Below the pieces are notes generated by a model that saw nothing but the letters and a program-made list of their open reading frames with translations, did not search any database and was not told the origin of the DNA. Below, piece by piece: positions 9,214 to 17,632 of a DNA stretch of 64,000 nt. A program made the translations under genes and the position numbers. This DNA comes from Ferrovibrio sp. (GTDB taxonomy: Bacteria > Pseudomonadota > Alphaproteobacteria > Ferrovibrionales > Ferrovibrionaceae): assembly GCF_017994015.1 (NCBI RefSeq), contig NZ_JAGOLP010000001.1:1-64000 (forward strand), given 5' to 3'. Numbering within the stretch: position 1 is the stretch's first letter; each line of letters starts with the position of its first letter.

Positions 9214-9999
9214 TCAGGCGAAGCGGTAGCTATCCATCGACAGGGCGCCGAATTCCATTGAGCTATGCAGCCGCTCGGCCGGCTGGTCCGGGCTGGCGGC
9301 GCCAAGCGCCACAAAGAGCGGCAGGAAATGCTCGTCGGTGGGATGGTTGCGCTGCGCTTCCGGCGCCAGGCGGCGATAGTCCAGCATATCCTGGTCGCGA
9401 CGCTGGGTTAGGGCTTCATAGACCCAATCGGCAAAGCCGCTGGCCCAGGGCTGCACCGGGGCGGCGGCACCGCGGCGATCCAGTTCGCGCAGGTTATGGG
9501 TCAGCGAACCCGAGGCCATCACAAGCACACCCTGCTGGCGCAGCGGTCGCAACGCCTGGCCGAGCGCATAATGATGTGCCGGATCACGCGCCGACTGCAC
9601 CGAAAGCTGTAGCACCGGGATATCGGCGGCGGGGAAACCGAGCAGCAAGGGTGTCCAGGCGCCATGGTCCAGACCCTGGCCGGCATCGGTGGCTGCCTGA
9701 AAGCCGGCGGCCTGGAGCAAGGCGGCGATCTCGGCCGCCAGCGCCGGATCGCCCGGCGCGGGATACTGCAATTGATAAAGCGGCGCCGGAAAACCGTAGA
9801 AATCGTGGATGGTCTGCGGCTTTTGTGCAGCGCCCAGGCGCGGCTCGGCGGTTTCCCAATGCGCCGAAACCGCCAGGATGGCGCGCGGCTTTTGCGGCAC
9901 CGCCTGGCTCAGGCCCAACAGAAAACGATGCGCCGGCGAATCGACCAGGGCCGTGGTGGGGGCGCCATGGCTGATGAACAGGCTGGGCAAAGCAAACAT
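9214..9999 (-). CDS. LigB/DODA-type extradiol dioxygenase (YgiD-like)
   Basis: A 261-residue class III extradiol dioxygenase-fold protein. Expected metal-binding or active-site segments are FISHGAPTTA (N-terminus), AVSAHWE, HDFYGFP and DHGAWTPL, and ASGSLTHNL lies further on. The closest well-known relatives are E. coli YgiD and plant DOPA 4,5-dioxygenase, which use a single bound metal to open catechol rings. The physiological substrate is unknown. The start at 9999 has GAGGA upstream at good spacing; an ATG at 10038 would place the start inside the mosaic element and is rejected. The gene is convergent with the thioredoxin-fold gene (8-bp gap). Confidence 0.87.
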   Translation of the reverse strand: MFALPSLFISHGAPTTALVDSPAHRFLLGLSQAVPQKPRAILAVSAHWETAEPRLGAAQKPQTIHDFYGFPAPLYQLQYPAPGDPALAAEIAALLQAAGFQAATDAGQGLDHGAWTPLLLGFPAADIPVLQLSVQSARDPAHHYALGQALRPLRQQGVLVMASGSLTHNLRELDRRGAAAPVQPWASGFADWVYEALTQRRDQDMLDYRRLAPEAQRNHPTDEHFLPLFVALGAASPDQPAERLHSSMEFGALSMDSYRFA

Positions 10000-10019
10000 C
10001 GGTTTTCCTCGCGGCTGAT

Positions 10020-10290
10020 TAGAGCTTGATGACATCATATTGATGCACTACGCCGAGGTAAATTTGGTCTTCGGGAAGGAGCGCGGCGCAGCGCGTAGTG
10101 GGACTACGGGCAAGCCGCGCGACGCACCCGAAGGCCAAATTTACCCGGCCCGCAGGGTTTCGTCTGGAGGCGGCATCCACGTCGTCGAAACGCTTGCAGG
10201 TACCGCAAGGTACCTGCTTGCGCGCTTCTCCTAGTGGGCTACCGCCTCCAGACGAAACGTAGTGCATCAATATGATGTCATCACGCTCTA
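10020..10290. repeat. TA-flanked palindromic mosaic element, copy A (MITE-like)
   Basis: A 271-bp non-coding element bounded by TA at both ends. Terminal inverted repeats of 31 bp (10022-10052 and 10258-10288) differ at one position. Two internal hairpin modules follow. Module K has 19-bp arms at 10057-10075 and 10127-10145 (one G-T type mismatch) around the palindrome GTAGTGGGACTAC at 10095-10107. Module E has perfect 17-bp arms at 10157-10173 and 10242-10258 around GCAGGTACC/GGTACCTGC at 10196-10217. No protein is supported inside. The same two cores occur in reverse orientation at 32024-32336. TA flanks suggest an IS630/Tc1-like mover, but no transposase gene is present in the window. It occupies most of the gap between the dioxygenase gene and the 60-residue gene. 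Confidence 0.85.
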
Positions 10291-10353
10291 GCTATCAGCT
10301 AACGCGCAAGCGGGCTGGCGGCAAGCGCCGCGAGGCAACCGTGGCTTATGGAT

Positions 10354-10536
10354 TTACTCCGGCTGCAAATGGCCGAGATTGCGGAAGCCATGCGCTGTGG
10401 CGGTTTCCGGCCTGGCGGCGAACAGGCCGACAAACCAGGCCCGCAGGCCGGCAAGCAGGTCTTGCATCGCCTCGGCGCGCAACTGGCGGGCGCGGGCGAC
10501 ATAACGGTCGTTGGTCTCAAAATAAATCCGGTTCAT
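10354..10536 (-). CDS. small conserved-type protein, 60 residues
   Basis: A short gene with an excellent ribosome-binding site: AAGGAGG sits 6 bases before the ATG. The product starts MNRIYFETNDRYVARARQLR, continues with an amphipathic helix rich in Arg, Ala and Leu (AEAMQDLLAGLRAWFVGLFA), and ends in a polar tail. The overall shape recalls the small RSP_7527-type proteins of alphaproteobacteria, but I cannot assign a function. It is divergent from the LysR gene (118-bp gap) and lies next to mosaic element A. The helix could bind a membrane surface or a partner protein; that is inference. Confidence 0.65.
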   Translation of the reverse strand: MNRIYFETNDRYVARARQLRAEAMQDLLAGLRAWFVGLFAARPETATAHGFRNLGHLQPE

Positions 10537-10654
10537 GGCTGACCTCCTTGTTGGGGTGCCTGTCTGGGGGTGGCAAGACGATTTATACCGCATTGCAACA
10601 TCGGAAATAATATGGATAATTTTCAGCAATTAATGAACCACAGGACTTAATCCC

Positions 10655-11569
10655 ATGGATAAGCTGGCCGAGATGGAGTGTTTCCTGCGCGTGGTGGATA
10701 GCGGCGGCTTTTCCGCTGCCGCCGCCAGCCTGCATATGACGCCTTCGGCGGTATCGAAACAGATCGCCCGGCTGGAAGACCGGCTTGGCGCCCGGCTGCT
10801 GCAACGCACCACAAGGCGCATCAGCCTGACCCATGAAGGGCGCGGCTATTACGATCAGGCGCGCGAGATTGTGGCCGATATCGAGGCCATGGAGGCCGGC
10901 ATCGGCGGCGCCGAGCGCGAGCCGCGCGGCCTGTTGCGGGTGAATGTGGCGCATGGCTTCGGCATGGCGCAGATTGTGCCGCTGATCCCGGATTTCTGCG
11001 CCCGCTATGGCCAGGTGGAAGTGCAGCTCAAATTCTCCGACCGCATCGTTGACCTGATGGCCGAAGGCGATGATGTGGGCATCCGCCTGGGCAACCTGCG
11101 CGACGAGGGCCTGGTGGCGCGGCGGCTGGGCGCGCATACCCGCATGATCTGCGCCGCACCGGCCTATCTGGCGCGCCATGGTACGCCGCTCACCCCGGCC
11201 GATCTGGCCGAGGGCCATCGTGCCGTGCTGAGCACCAATGTGCCGTTGATCAACAATTGGCCGCTCGTGCAGCCGGATGGCAGCGTGCGCATGACCATGC
11301 TGCCGGGCGTGGTGTCATCCGATAGCGGCGATGCGCTCTACCGCCTGGTGCTGGCCGGCCTGGGCATCGGCTATACGGCGGATTTTCTGGTGCATCAGGC
11401 GATCCGCCAGGGCGAGCTGGTGCCGATCCTGCGGGAATATCTGGCGCCGCAGAGCTGGGCCATCCACGCGGTTTACCCGGCGCGCAAACACCTGGCCGCC
11501 AAGGTGCGCCGCTTTGTCGATTTCCTCGCCGAGCGCTTCACGCCGCAGGCGCCCTGGCAGCTAGGCTAG
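10655..11569 (+). CDS. LysR-family transcriptional regulator
   Basis: A 304-residue regulator with an N-terminal winged helix-turn-helix (about residues 1-60: MECFLRVVDSGGFSAAAASL, then SAVSKQIARLEDRLGARLL) and a periplasmic-binding-protein-like effector domain. The pattern LLQRTTRRISLTHEGRGYYD is typical of the group that includes DmlR and related regulators of small-molecule catabolism. It probably controls a nearby gene, the best candidate being the divergent 60-residue gene, although the target is not proven. Its 3' end overlaps the threonine aldolase gene by 9 bp on the opposite strand. Confidence 0.9.
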   Translation: MDKLAEMECFLRVVDSGGFSAAAASLHMTPSAVSKQIARLEDRLGARLLQRTTRRISLTHEGRGYYDQAREIVADIEAMEAGIGGAEREPRGLLRVNVAHGFGMAQIVPLIPDFCARYGQVEVQLKFSDRIVDLMAEGDDVGIRLGNLRDEGLVARRLGAHTRMICAAPAYLARHGTPLTPADLAEGHRAVLSTNVPLINNWPLVQPDGSVRMTMLPGVVSSDSGDALYRLVLAGLGIGYTADFLVHQAIRQGELVPILREYLAPQSWAIHAVYPARKHLAAKVRRFVDFLAERFTPQAPWQLG

Positions 11570-12601
11570 CGTATTGGCAATCTCCAGCAACCGCGCCACC
11601 TCGGCCTCGGTCTTGTCGAAGGCGCAGACAAAACGGCACAGCGAGCCATCATCGCTCCAGGGATGAAACAGGATGCCGGCGGCCTGGAAAGCCTGGCGCA
11701 ATGGCTCGGGCAGCACCACAAACACCTCATTGGCCTGCACCGGATAGGCGATGCTGACCCCGGGCAGGGCGGCCAGGCCATCGGCCAGTTGCAGCGCCCG
11801 CGCATTGGCATTCCGCGCCAGCCGCAGCCAGAGATCGTTATCCAGCATGGCGGCAAGCTGCGCCGACAGGAAACGCATCTTGGAAAACAGATGCCCGGCG
11901 CGTTTGCGGCGGAACAGGAAACTATCGGCCAGGCCCTTATCCAGCGCCGGCTTGAAGAACACCACCGCCTCGGCCGCCAGCGCGCCATTCTTGGTGGCAC
12001 CGAAACTGAGCACATCCACGCCGGCACGCCAGGTCAGATCGGCGGCAGACGCATTCAGCGACACGATGGCATTGGCAAAGCGCGCGCCGTCCATATGCAC
12101 ATGCAGGCCATGCTGCTGCGCCAGCCCGGCCAGCGCGGCCACTTCCGCCGGGCTGTAGACCGTGCCGGCCTCGGTGGCCTGGGTCAGGCTGAGCGCGCTG
12201 GGCTGCGGATGATGCTGCGTGCCGCGCCAGCCCATGCCAAGCGCACGTTCCAGCGCCTCGCTGTCGATCTTGCCATTGGCGCCCCCGAGCGCCACCAGCT
12301 TGGCGCCGCTGGTGAAAGCTTCCGGCGCGTTGCATTCATCCACCTGGATATGGCTTTCCTGGTGGCAATAGATGGCGCCATAGGGCGGGCAGAGCGCGGC
12401 CAGCGCCAGGGCATTGGCGGCAGTGCCGGTGGCAACCGGAAACACCCGGCATTCGGTTTCGAACAGGGCCGAAAACCGCGCATCCAGATCATGGCTGATC
12501 TGATCCGCACCATAAGAGGCAACATTGCCGCTATTGGCGGCCTGTAGGGCGGCAAAAATCTCCGGCGCGGCACCGGCCACATTGTCGGAACGGAAATCCA
12601 T
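11561..12601 (-). CDS. low-specificity threonine aldolase
   Basis: A 346-residue PLP enzyme of the beta-eliminating lyase/threonine aldolase family, fold type I. It starts MDFRSDNVAGAAPEIF, contains HMDGARFANAIV with the cofactor-contacting Asp, and has the PLP lysine in SFGATKNGAL (about residue 203). It should cleave L-threonine or L-allo-threonine to glycine and acetaldehyde in the cytosol. The ATG at 12601 is preferred over one at 12616, with GAGG located 9 bases upstream. It follows the JAMM protease gene by 11 bp and is likely co-transcribed with it. Confidence 0.92.
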   Translation of the reverse strand: MDFRSDNVAGAAPEIFAALQAANSGNVASYGADQISHDLDARFSALFETECRVFPVATGTAANALALAALCPPYGAIYCHQESHIQVDECNAPEAFTSGAKLVALGGANGKIDSEALERALGMGWRGTQHHPQPSALSLTQATEAGTVYSPAEVAALAGLAQQHGLHVHMDGARFANAIVSLNASAADLTWRAGVDVLSFGATKNGALAAEAVVFFKPALDKGLADSFLFRRKRAGHLFSKMRFLSAQLAAMLDNDLWLRLARNANARALQLADGLAALPGVSIAYPVQANEVFVVLPEPLRQAFQAAGILFHPWSDDGSLCRFVCAFDKTEAEVARLLEIANTLA

Positions 12602-12612
12602 GATGCGAAGCC

Positions 12613-13032
12613 TCAATCGATATGCAGCGCCAGCGGCGAGAAACTCTTGCCATCGGCTTGGGGAAGGAAAGCGGCCGGCGCCGAGGCACCGGCAGTGGTG
12701 ACAGCGGAAATCAGCCAGATCAGCGCCGGCTCATGGATCATCGCTGCATCGGTGGCGGAAGGTTCGGCCCAGCCATCGGGATGGCTGTGCCAATGGCCCA
12801 GCAGATATTCCTGCCCGCCTGTCTCACGCAGCGCGCGGCGCAGGCGGATCTGCGTGCCGGGATCGATCTCGAAGCTTCGCTCTGGCTGCTCGGCCACATT
12901 CGGCGCCGGCACAATGCGGGTGACGGCGGCATCCACCCCCACCAGCAGGGCGCAGGCTTCCAGCGGATAGGCCGCCTGGGCCAACGCGGCAAGCTCGGCG
13001 GCACAGGCCTGCGGCAACAGCAGCGCTTGCAT
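12613..13032 (-). CDS. JAMM/MPN metalloprotease-fold protein
   Basis: A 139-residue single-domain protein with an intact JAMM zinc motif: an N-terminal Glu (YPLEACALLVG, about residue 25) and HWHSHPDGWAEPSATD (about residues 80-95) giving the His-x-His...Ser...Asp set. Bacterial members are isopeptidase-like or act on sulfur-carrier protein tails. No ThiS/MoaD-like partner gene is adjacent, so the substrate is unknown. Its start overlaps the stop of the upstream 120-residue gene (TGATG), which suggests translational coupling. It is followed by threonine aldolase. Confidence 0.85.
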   Translation of the reverse strand: MQALLLPQACAAELAALAQAAYPLEACALLVGVDAAVTRIVPAPNVAEQPERSFEIDPGTQIRLRRALRETGGQEYLLGHWHSHPDGWAEPSATDAAMIHEPALIWLISAVTTAGASAPAAFLPQADGKSFSPLALHID

Positions 13033-13394
13033 CAGCGCTCGATCTGGATGGTGAGCTGGCCGATCGGGTTCAGGGTCTGGCCATGCAGGGCAAACAAGCG
13101 CTCGGTGCCATCGGCCAGCCGCACGCGCAGGATGATGCGTTCGCCGCTGGCAAAAACATCGGCCACCCGGCTGTTGCGCGGCAGGTTCAGCACCTGCTCG
13201 GCCAGCATGGCGGGTGCAGCCGGCGCCGGCACCAGCTTGGCCGCCGTGGTTTCCGCCGCCCGGCGTTGTGGCACGCCGGTCACCATCGCCACGATCACCG
13301 CCAGCAACATGGCCACGAACAGCACACTCAAGCCGATGACGAGCGGCTTCAGCCAGCGTAATCTGGGGTCAGTCTCCTGCTCATCAACTGCCAT
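13032..13394 (-). CDS. single-pass membrane protein (DUF6476-like)
   Basis: A 120-residue protein with a short acidic N-terminus (MAVDEQETDPRLRWLKPL), one transmembrane helix (about residues 17-40) and a C-terminal soluble part with FASGERIILRVRLADGTERLF and a closing TLNPIGQLTIQ strand. It resembles the DUF6476 proteins often found beside rluD in this class, though I name that family with only moderate certainty. The start is placed at 13394 because everything further upstream is antisense to rluD. Start codons of this gene and rluD are separated by only 3 bp. Confidence 0.72.
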   Translation of the reverse strand: MAVDEQETDPRLRWLKPLVIGLSVLFVAMLLAVIVAMVTGVPQRRAAETTAAKLVPAPAAPAMLAEQVLNLPRNSRVADVFASGERIILRVRLADGTERLFALHGQTLNPIGQLTIQIER

Positions 13395-13397
13395 GTC

Positions 13398-14417
13398 GTG
13401 TCTGATCCCATTCCTATCAACACCGGGTCCATCAATGCCGCGCCGCCGGTGCCGCCCGAACGGGCAGGCGCCAGACTCGACCGCTATCTGGCCGAGGCAC
13501 TGGACTTTTCCCGGTCGCGGCTGAAAGCCCTGATCGAGCAGGGCCATGTCCGGCTGGGCGATGCGACGATAGCCGACCCCTCGCACAAGATCAAACCGGG
13601 CGATGTGTATCAACTGCATGCGCCAGAAGCCGCCAGCGCCGAGCCATTGGCGCAGGACATGCCGCTCAATGTGGTGTTCGAGGATGCGCATCTGATCGTG
13701 ATCGACAAGCCAGCCGGCCTGGTGGTGCATCCGGCACCGGGCAACCCGGACCACACGCTGGTGAATGCCCTGCTGCATCATTGCGGCGACAGCCTGGCCG
13801 GCATCGGCGGCGTGAAGCGCCCCGGCATCGTACACCGCATTGACAAGGACACTTCCGGCCTGCTGGTGGCGGCCAAGACCGATGCCGCGCATCATGGCCT
13901 GGCGGAGCTGTTTGCCCGCCATGACATCGAGCGCGAATACCAGGCGCTGGTCTGGGGCCTGCCCAATCCGCTGCAAGGCCGCATCGAAGGCGCCATCGGC
14001 CGCGACCCGCGCGACCGCAAACGCATGGCGGTGCGCGGCGACAACACCACCGCCCGCAATAGCAAACCAGCCGTGACACATTATGCCGTAGAGCGGACCT
14101 TCCGCGATGCTGCGGGCCAGCCCTATGCGGCGCTGATCCGCTGCCGGCTGGAAACCGGCCGCACACATCAGATCCGCGTGCACCTCACCAGCAAGGGCCA
14201 TGCCCTGGTGGGTGATCCGGTTTATGGCCGGGCGCGCAGCCTGAAAGCATTGAAGCTGGGCGGCGCGGCGCGCGATGCCCTGGCGGGTTTCCAGCGCCAG
14301 GCATTGCATGCCGCCAGCTTGGGCTTTGTGCACCCGGTAACCGGCGCTGATTTACGCTTTGAAAGCCCGCTGCCGGCAGATTTCGCCGACTTGCTGGCGG
14401 CCCTCACGGCAGGCTGA
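13398..14417 (+). CDS. rluD: 23S rRNA pseudouridine synthase RluD (RluA family)
   Basis: A 339-residue pseudouridine synthase. An S4 RNA-binding domain (about residues 22-80, ARLDRYLAEALDFSRSRLKA) precedes the catalytic RluA domain, whose key Asp is in HRIDKDTSGLL (about residue 150). GRTHQIRVHL and LVGDPVYG are also diagnostic. It modifies the helix 69 region of 23S rRNA if it is a true RluD. The start is GTG 13398. A second in-frame GTG at 13449 would relieve the 3-bp divergent spacing and leave the S4 domain intact. The gene overlaps the convergent hydrolase gene by 14 bp. Confidence 0.93.
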   Translation: MSDPIPINTGSINAAPPVPPERAGARLDRYLAEALDFSRSRLKALIEQGHVRLGDATIADPSHKIKPGDVYQLHAPEAASAEPLAQDMPLNVVFEDAHLIVIDKPAGLVVHPAPGNPDHTLVNALLHHCGDSLAGIGGVKRPGIVHRIDKDTSGLLVAAKTDAAHHGLAELFARHDIEREYQALVWGLPNPLQGRIEGAIGRDPRDRKRMAVRGDNTTARNSKPAVTHYAVERTFRDAAGQPYAALIRCRLETGRTHQIRVHLTSKGHALVGDPVYGRARSLKALKLGGAARDALAGFQRQALHAASLGFVHPVTGADLRFESPLPADFADLLAALTAG

Positions 14418-15381
14418 ATGCCTGGCGCATGGCCTGCTTCAGTGCCGCCAGAGCCTCAGCCCGCACCGCCGCATTGGCGCCACCGCTGACTCCGAGTGTG
14501 CGGCATTGCGCCAGGGCCTTGGGTGCATCGGCATTTGGCCGGCCATCGGGACCGGCAGTCTTGATGCCGGAGGTCTGCTCCACCCAACTCAGATCCGCCT
14601 GCTGGACAAAAAAGCATTTGCTCCAGTTCTCACCATTCGCCTGGCTCCAGGGCGGCGCGCTGCCATCCCAGCCATGCTGGGCACCGGGATAGATCATGGT
14701 TTCAAGCTTGGCGCCGGCGGCTTTCAGCGCTGTGGCAATAATCATGCAGTTTTCGGTGCCGACATAGGTATCCGCCGCCCCCATCAGCATCAGGATCGGC
14801 GCTCCGGTGGTGCGCGTATCATAATAATGTGTGTCGCAACCCGGATAAAATGGCACATGCAGCGCAAAGCGCGGCCCGTTTCGGGCATGGCGCTCGGCCA
14901 TCAGGTGCAGCGCAGCACGCAAGGCCACGCTGCCGCCCTTGGAAAAGCCGGCAATGCCAATGCGCGCCGGATCAAGCCGCGGATGCTGTGCCGCCAGTTT
15001 CAGCGCATTGAAGGCATCATTGAGCATGTCATTGGTGCTCACCGTGCTCTGATCCGCGACGGTGCTTTTCACCCCGCGCGGGGTGAAACTATCCGGCACA
15101 ATCGAGGCCACGCCCATGGCGCTGAATTCCCGCGCATAGGCATATTCCCTGGCATCGGTAACGCCGCCACTGCCATGGATCAGCAGCATGGCCGGCAGCC
15201 TTGTGCCGGCAGGCGCTTCAGGCAAAAACAATTCGGCAGTCACACTAACCGGGCCGCTGCGCGACGGGCTGGTGAAACTGAGGCTTTCCTTGCTCACCGC
15301 CACCTGCGCCTGGGCCGCACCGGCCCAAATCTGCGCCATCAGCAATACCGCGCCACCGGCGACGATATTCCTTATACGCAT
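14404..15381 (-). CDS. secreted dienelactone-hydrolase-family alpha/beta hydrolase
   Basis: A 325-residue protein with a signal peptide (MRIRNIVAGGAVLLMAQIWA, cleavage likely after AAQA) and an alpha/beta hydrolase fold. The HGSGG oxyanion loop (about residue 72), the nucleophile elbow GFSKGG (about residue 155) and a late GAQHGWDG His complete a plausible triad, and FTPRG lies after the oxyanion loop. It probably hydrolyses an ester or lactone in the periplasm. GGGAGGG precedes the start at 15381. No neighbouring catabolic genes point to a substrate. Confidence 0.83.
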   Translation of the reverse strand: MRIRNIVAGGAVLLMAQIWAGAAQAQVAVSKESLSFTSPSRSGPVSVTAELFLPEAPAGTRLPAMLLIHGSGGVTDAREYAYAREFSAMGVASIVPDSFTPRGVKSTVADQSTVSTNDMLNDAFNALKLAAQHPRLDPARIGIAGFSKGGSVALRAALHLMAERHARNGPRFALHVPFYPGCDTHYYDTRTTGAPILMLMGAADTYVGTENCMIIATALKAAGAKLETMIYPGAQHGWDGSAPPWSQANGENWSKCFFVQQADLSWVEQTSGIKTAGPDGRPNADAPKALAQCRTLGVSGGANAAVRAEALAALKQAMRQAFSLP

Positions 15382-15462
15382 GGCACCCTCCCGCCGCCAT
15401 CTCAACCATCCTGGCGGATTATAGCGGAAATATCGGCAATGCTACGGTAGACTAACAAAGCA

Positions 15463-15951
15463 ATGTCAGACGATACCGCTGCCTCCCTGTCCCTGGTCGA
15501 TCCGCGTCTGCGCCGCCTGCTGGCCTATTGGCTCGACCGGCGCGGCAAACGCGCCATGCCGGCACGTGGCGATATCGATCCGCTGGATTTTGCCTATCTG
15601 CTTGGTTCGATCATGCTGGTGGATGTGCTGCCGCAGCCTGGCGGCGATTTCCGGTTCCGCTACCGGGTTTATGGCGTGGATGCCGTGGCGCATAGCGGCA
15701 TGGACCTGACCGGCCGCTATACCGAGGATTTTCCTGGTGCCGAATTTGCCGCCAAGCTGAAGCAAAGCTATACCAATCTGGTGCAGGGCGGCGTGCCGCG
15801 CCGGGTGCAGCGGCGGGAATATAATGATGGCCGCTATTACGAGCTGGAGGGCCTGCTGCTGCCGCTGGGCGATGCGGCGGGCATCAACATGATCCTGGTC
15901 GGCATGGCTTTCGGCCCCTGGATGATGGGTATTGCCCCGCCACAGGCCTGA
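15463..15951 (+). CDS. PAS-domain protein (PAS_5 type)
   Basis: A 162-residue protein matching the single-domain PAS_5 family common in Rhodospirillales. It starts with a variable polar stretch followed by LVDPRLRRLLAYWLDRRG, then LLGSIMLVDVLP and FRFRYRVYGVDAVAHSG, in which a PAS-like sheet is evident. No output domain is attached, so it is a stand-alone sensor or binding protein. It precedes rpoH on the same strand with a 181-bp gap, long enough for a separate rpoH promoter. Function is unknown. Confidence 0.75.
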   Translation: MSDDTAASLSLVDPRLRRLLAYWLDRRGKRAMPARGDIDPLDFAYLLGSIMLVDVLPQPGGDFRFRYRVYGVDAVAHSGMDLTGRYTEDFPGAEFAAKLKQSYTNLVQGGVPRRVQRREYNDGRYYELEGLLLPLGDAAGINMILVGMAFGPWMMGIAPPQA

Positions 15952-16132
15952 TTCCTGCGCCTGAATCGCCCAGGATGTGACGCGGATCAAGGTTTTGGCA
16001 TTCGGGCAGGCGCAGGCTGGAGGTGCCGCAATTCCGCCGCATTCGCCCGCTCAGATATTGAATATGGCACGACCCGATACCACATCCACGACAACGCCCG
16101 GGGACAACCCGGCCGGGGGAGTTGATACCACC

Positions 16133-17029
16133 ATGTCACGCAGCCTTGTTTTACCTTCCATATCCGCCGATGGCGGGCTGACCCGCTATCTGTCCGAAAT
16201 CCGCCGCTTTCCCATGCTGGCGCCGGAAGAGGAATTCATGCTGGCAAAGGCCTGGCGTGAGCGTGAAGACGTGGAGGCGGCGCATAAGCTGGTGACCAGC
16301 CATCTGAGGCTGGTGGCCAAGATCGCCATGGGGTATCGCGGCTATGGCCTGCCGCTGGGCGAGCTGATCGCCGAGGGTAATATCGGCATGATGCAGGCGG
16401 TGAAGCGCTATGACCCGGATCGGGGTTTCCGCCTCTCCACTTATGCCATGTGGTGGATTCGCGCCTCGATCCAGGAATATATCCTGCGCTCCTGGTCGCT
16501 GGTGAAAATCGGCACCACCGCCGCGCAGAAGAAGCTGTTTTTCAACCTGCGCCGCATCCGCGGCCAGATGAAGGCGATTGATGGCGGCCAGCTTACGCCC
16601 GAGCAGGTGGAAGCCATCGCCACCCAGCTGGATGTGGCGCGCGAGGAGGTGATCTCGATGGATCGCCGCCTGGCCGGCCCGGATAGCAGCCTGAATGCGC
16701 CGTTGCGTGGCGACGAAGACGGCGATGCGCAATGGCAGGACTGGCTGGTGGATGAAACCCCGAGCCAGGAAACCCGGCTGGCTGAAGGCCAGGAATTTGC
16801 CGCCCGCAACAAGTTGCTCGGCAGCGCCATGGCCACGCTCAACGAGCGCGAACGCGATATCCTGGTCCAGCGCCGACTGATTGACGAGCCGGCGACTTTG
16901 GAAGACCTGTCAGCGCGCTACAATATCAGCCGCGAACGGGTGCGCCAGATCGAAGTACGGGCCTTCGAAAAGGTGCAGAAGGCGGTGCGCGAAGCCGCGA
17001 TCCGCGACGGCATCAGCCCAACGCCGTAA
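16133..17029 (+). CDS. rpoH: heat-shock sigma factor RpoH (sigma-32)
   Basis: A 298-residue sigma-70-family factor of the RpoH subgroup. Region 2 shows HLRLVAKIAMGYRGYGLPLGEL and YAMWWIRASIQEYILRSWSLVK. The RpoH box region is near KKLFFNLRRIRGQMK, and region 4 ends ISRERVRQIEVRAFEKVQKAV. It directs RNA polymerase to chaperone and protease promoters. I use ATG 16133 (MSRSLVLPS) because GGGGGAG lies 11 bases before it and related proteins start here; an in-frame ATG at 16064 has no ribosome-binding site. The gene abuts the convergent GAF gene with no gap. Confidence 0.95.
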   Translation: MSRSLVLPSISADGGLTRYLSEIRRFPMLAPEEEFMLAKAWREREDVEAAHKLVTSHLRLVAKIAMGYRGYGLPLGELIAEGNIGMMQAVKRYDPDRGFRLSTYAMWWIRASIQEYILRSWSLVKIGTTAAQKKLFFNLRRIRGQMKAIDGGQLTPEQVEAIATQLDVAREEVISMDRRLAGPDSSLNAPLRGDEDGDAQWQDWLVDETPSQETRLAEGQEFAARNKLLGSAMATLNERERDILVQRRLIDEPATLEDLSARYNISRERVRQIEVRAFEKVQKAVREAAIRDGISPTP

Positions 17030-17632
17030 TCAATGCAGACGGCGCGGCATTTCCCGCGCCGCTGCGCCGAGAGCGGCATCCAGATCGGTTTCCGCCTCAT
17101 CCATCCAATCGGCCTTTAGCTCGGCTGCCGCGGTGCTATCCGACGCCTGCTGTGCGGCGGCATGGTATTCGCCATGGCGGCGAATGGCGCCGCCCAATGC
17201 CTGGGCCAGATGGCGCAGCACATAGATATCACGCTCGCGCCAATCGCCGCTCTGTTCGGCACGCTCGCAGCAGAACATCGCGGTTGGCTGGTTGCTGCTA
17301 TCCACCAGCAAAAGATCGAGGCGGTTTTGCAGCTTGCTGCCATCACCGGCCAAGGCCGGCGCCGCATCGGTGGCGGTGGCACCCAGACCATCTCTGGCCG
17401 CCTTGAGGTAAATCGCCGCCTCGGTTTGCGGGATCACCCGGCCCTGACTGAAGCCACCTTGCGTCGTATCAAACTGGCGCTGGCAGATCATGGCGCCATC
17501 CTCGTCAAACAGCCAGATGCCGGCGCGGGCGGCTTGCGCCGCTTCCACCGCATCAAGGCAGATGGCTTCGCACAGATCGTCGATATCCGCCATGCTGAGC
17601 TGTTCGTCCTGGGCTTGCTGAGTTCTGAGCAT
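17030..17632 (-). CDS. GAF-domain protein
   Basis: A 200-residue protein with a GAF-like domain across most of its length (about residues 15-155: DLCEAICLDAVEAAQAARAG, FDEDGAMICQRQF, then LLLVDSSNQPTAMFCCE). The C-terminal 45 residues are a helical Ala/Asp/Glu-rich tail. There is no kinase, cyclase or DNA-binding output domain. Ligand and role are unknown. It ends directly against the rpoH stop codon on the opposite strand. The 196 bp upstream toward purA hold a GC-rich hairpin (17764-17785) and nothing else I can support. Confidence 0.7.
   Translation of the reverse strand: MLRTQQAQDEQLSMADIDDLCEAICLDAVEAAQAARAGIWLFDEDGAMICQRQFDTTQGGFSQGRVIPQTEAAIYLKAARDGLGATATDAAPALAGDGSKLQNRLDLLLVDSSNQPTAMFCCERAEQSGDWRERDIYVLRHLAQALGGAIRRHGEYHAAAQQASDSTAAAELKADWMDEAETDLDAALGAAAREMPRRLH

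Noticed and set aside
10040..10270. Short open frames inside mosaic element A considered as small genes
   Set aside because: They follow the hairpin arms, are not preserved in copy B, and have no ribosome-binding site.
13395..14333. Long open frame extending the 120-residue membrane protein upstream on the reverse strand
   Set aside because: It is fully antisense to rluD, which has all its catalytic motifs; the membrane protein begins naturally at 13394.
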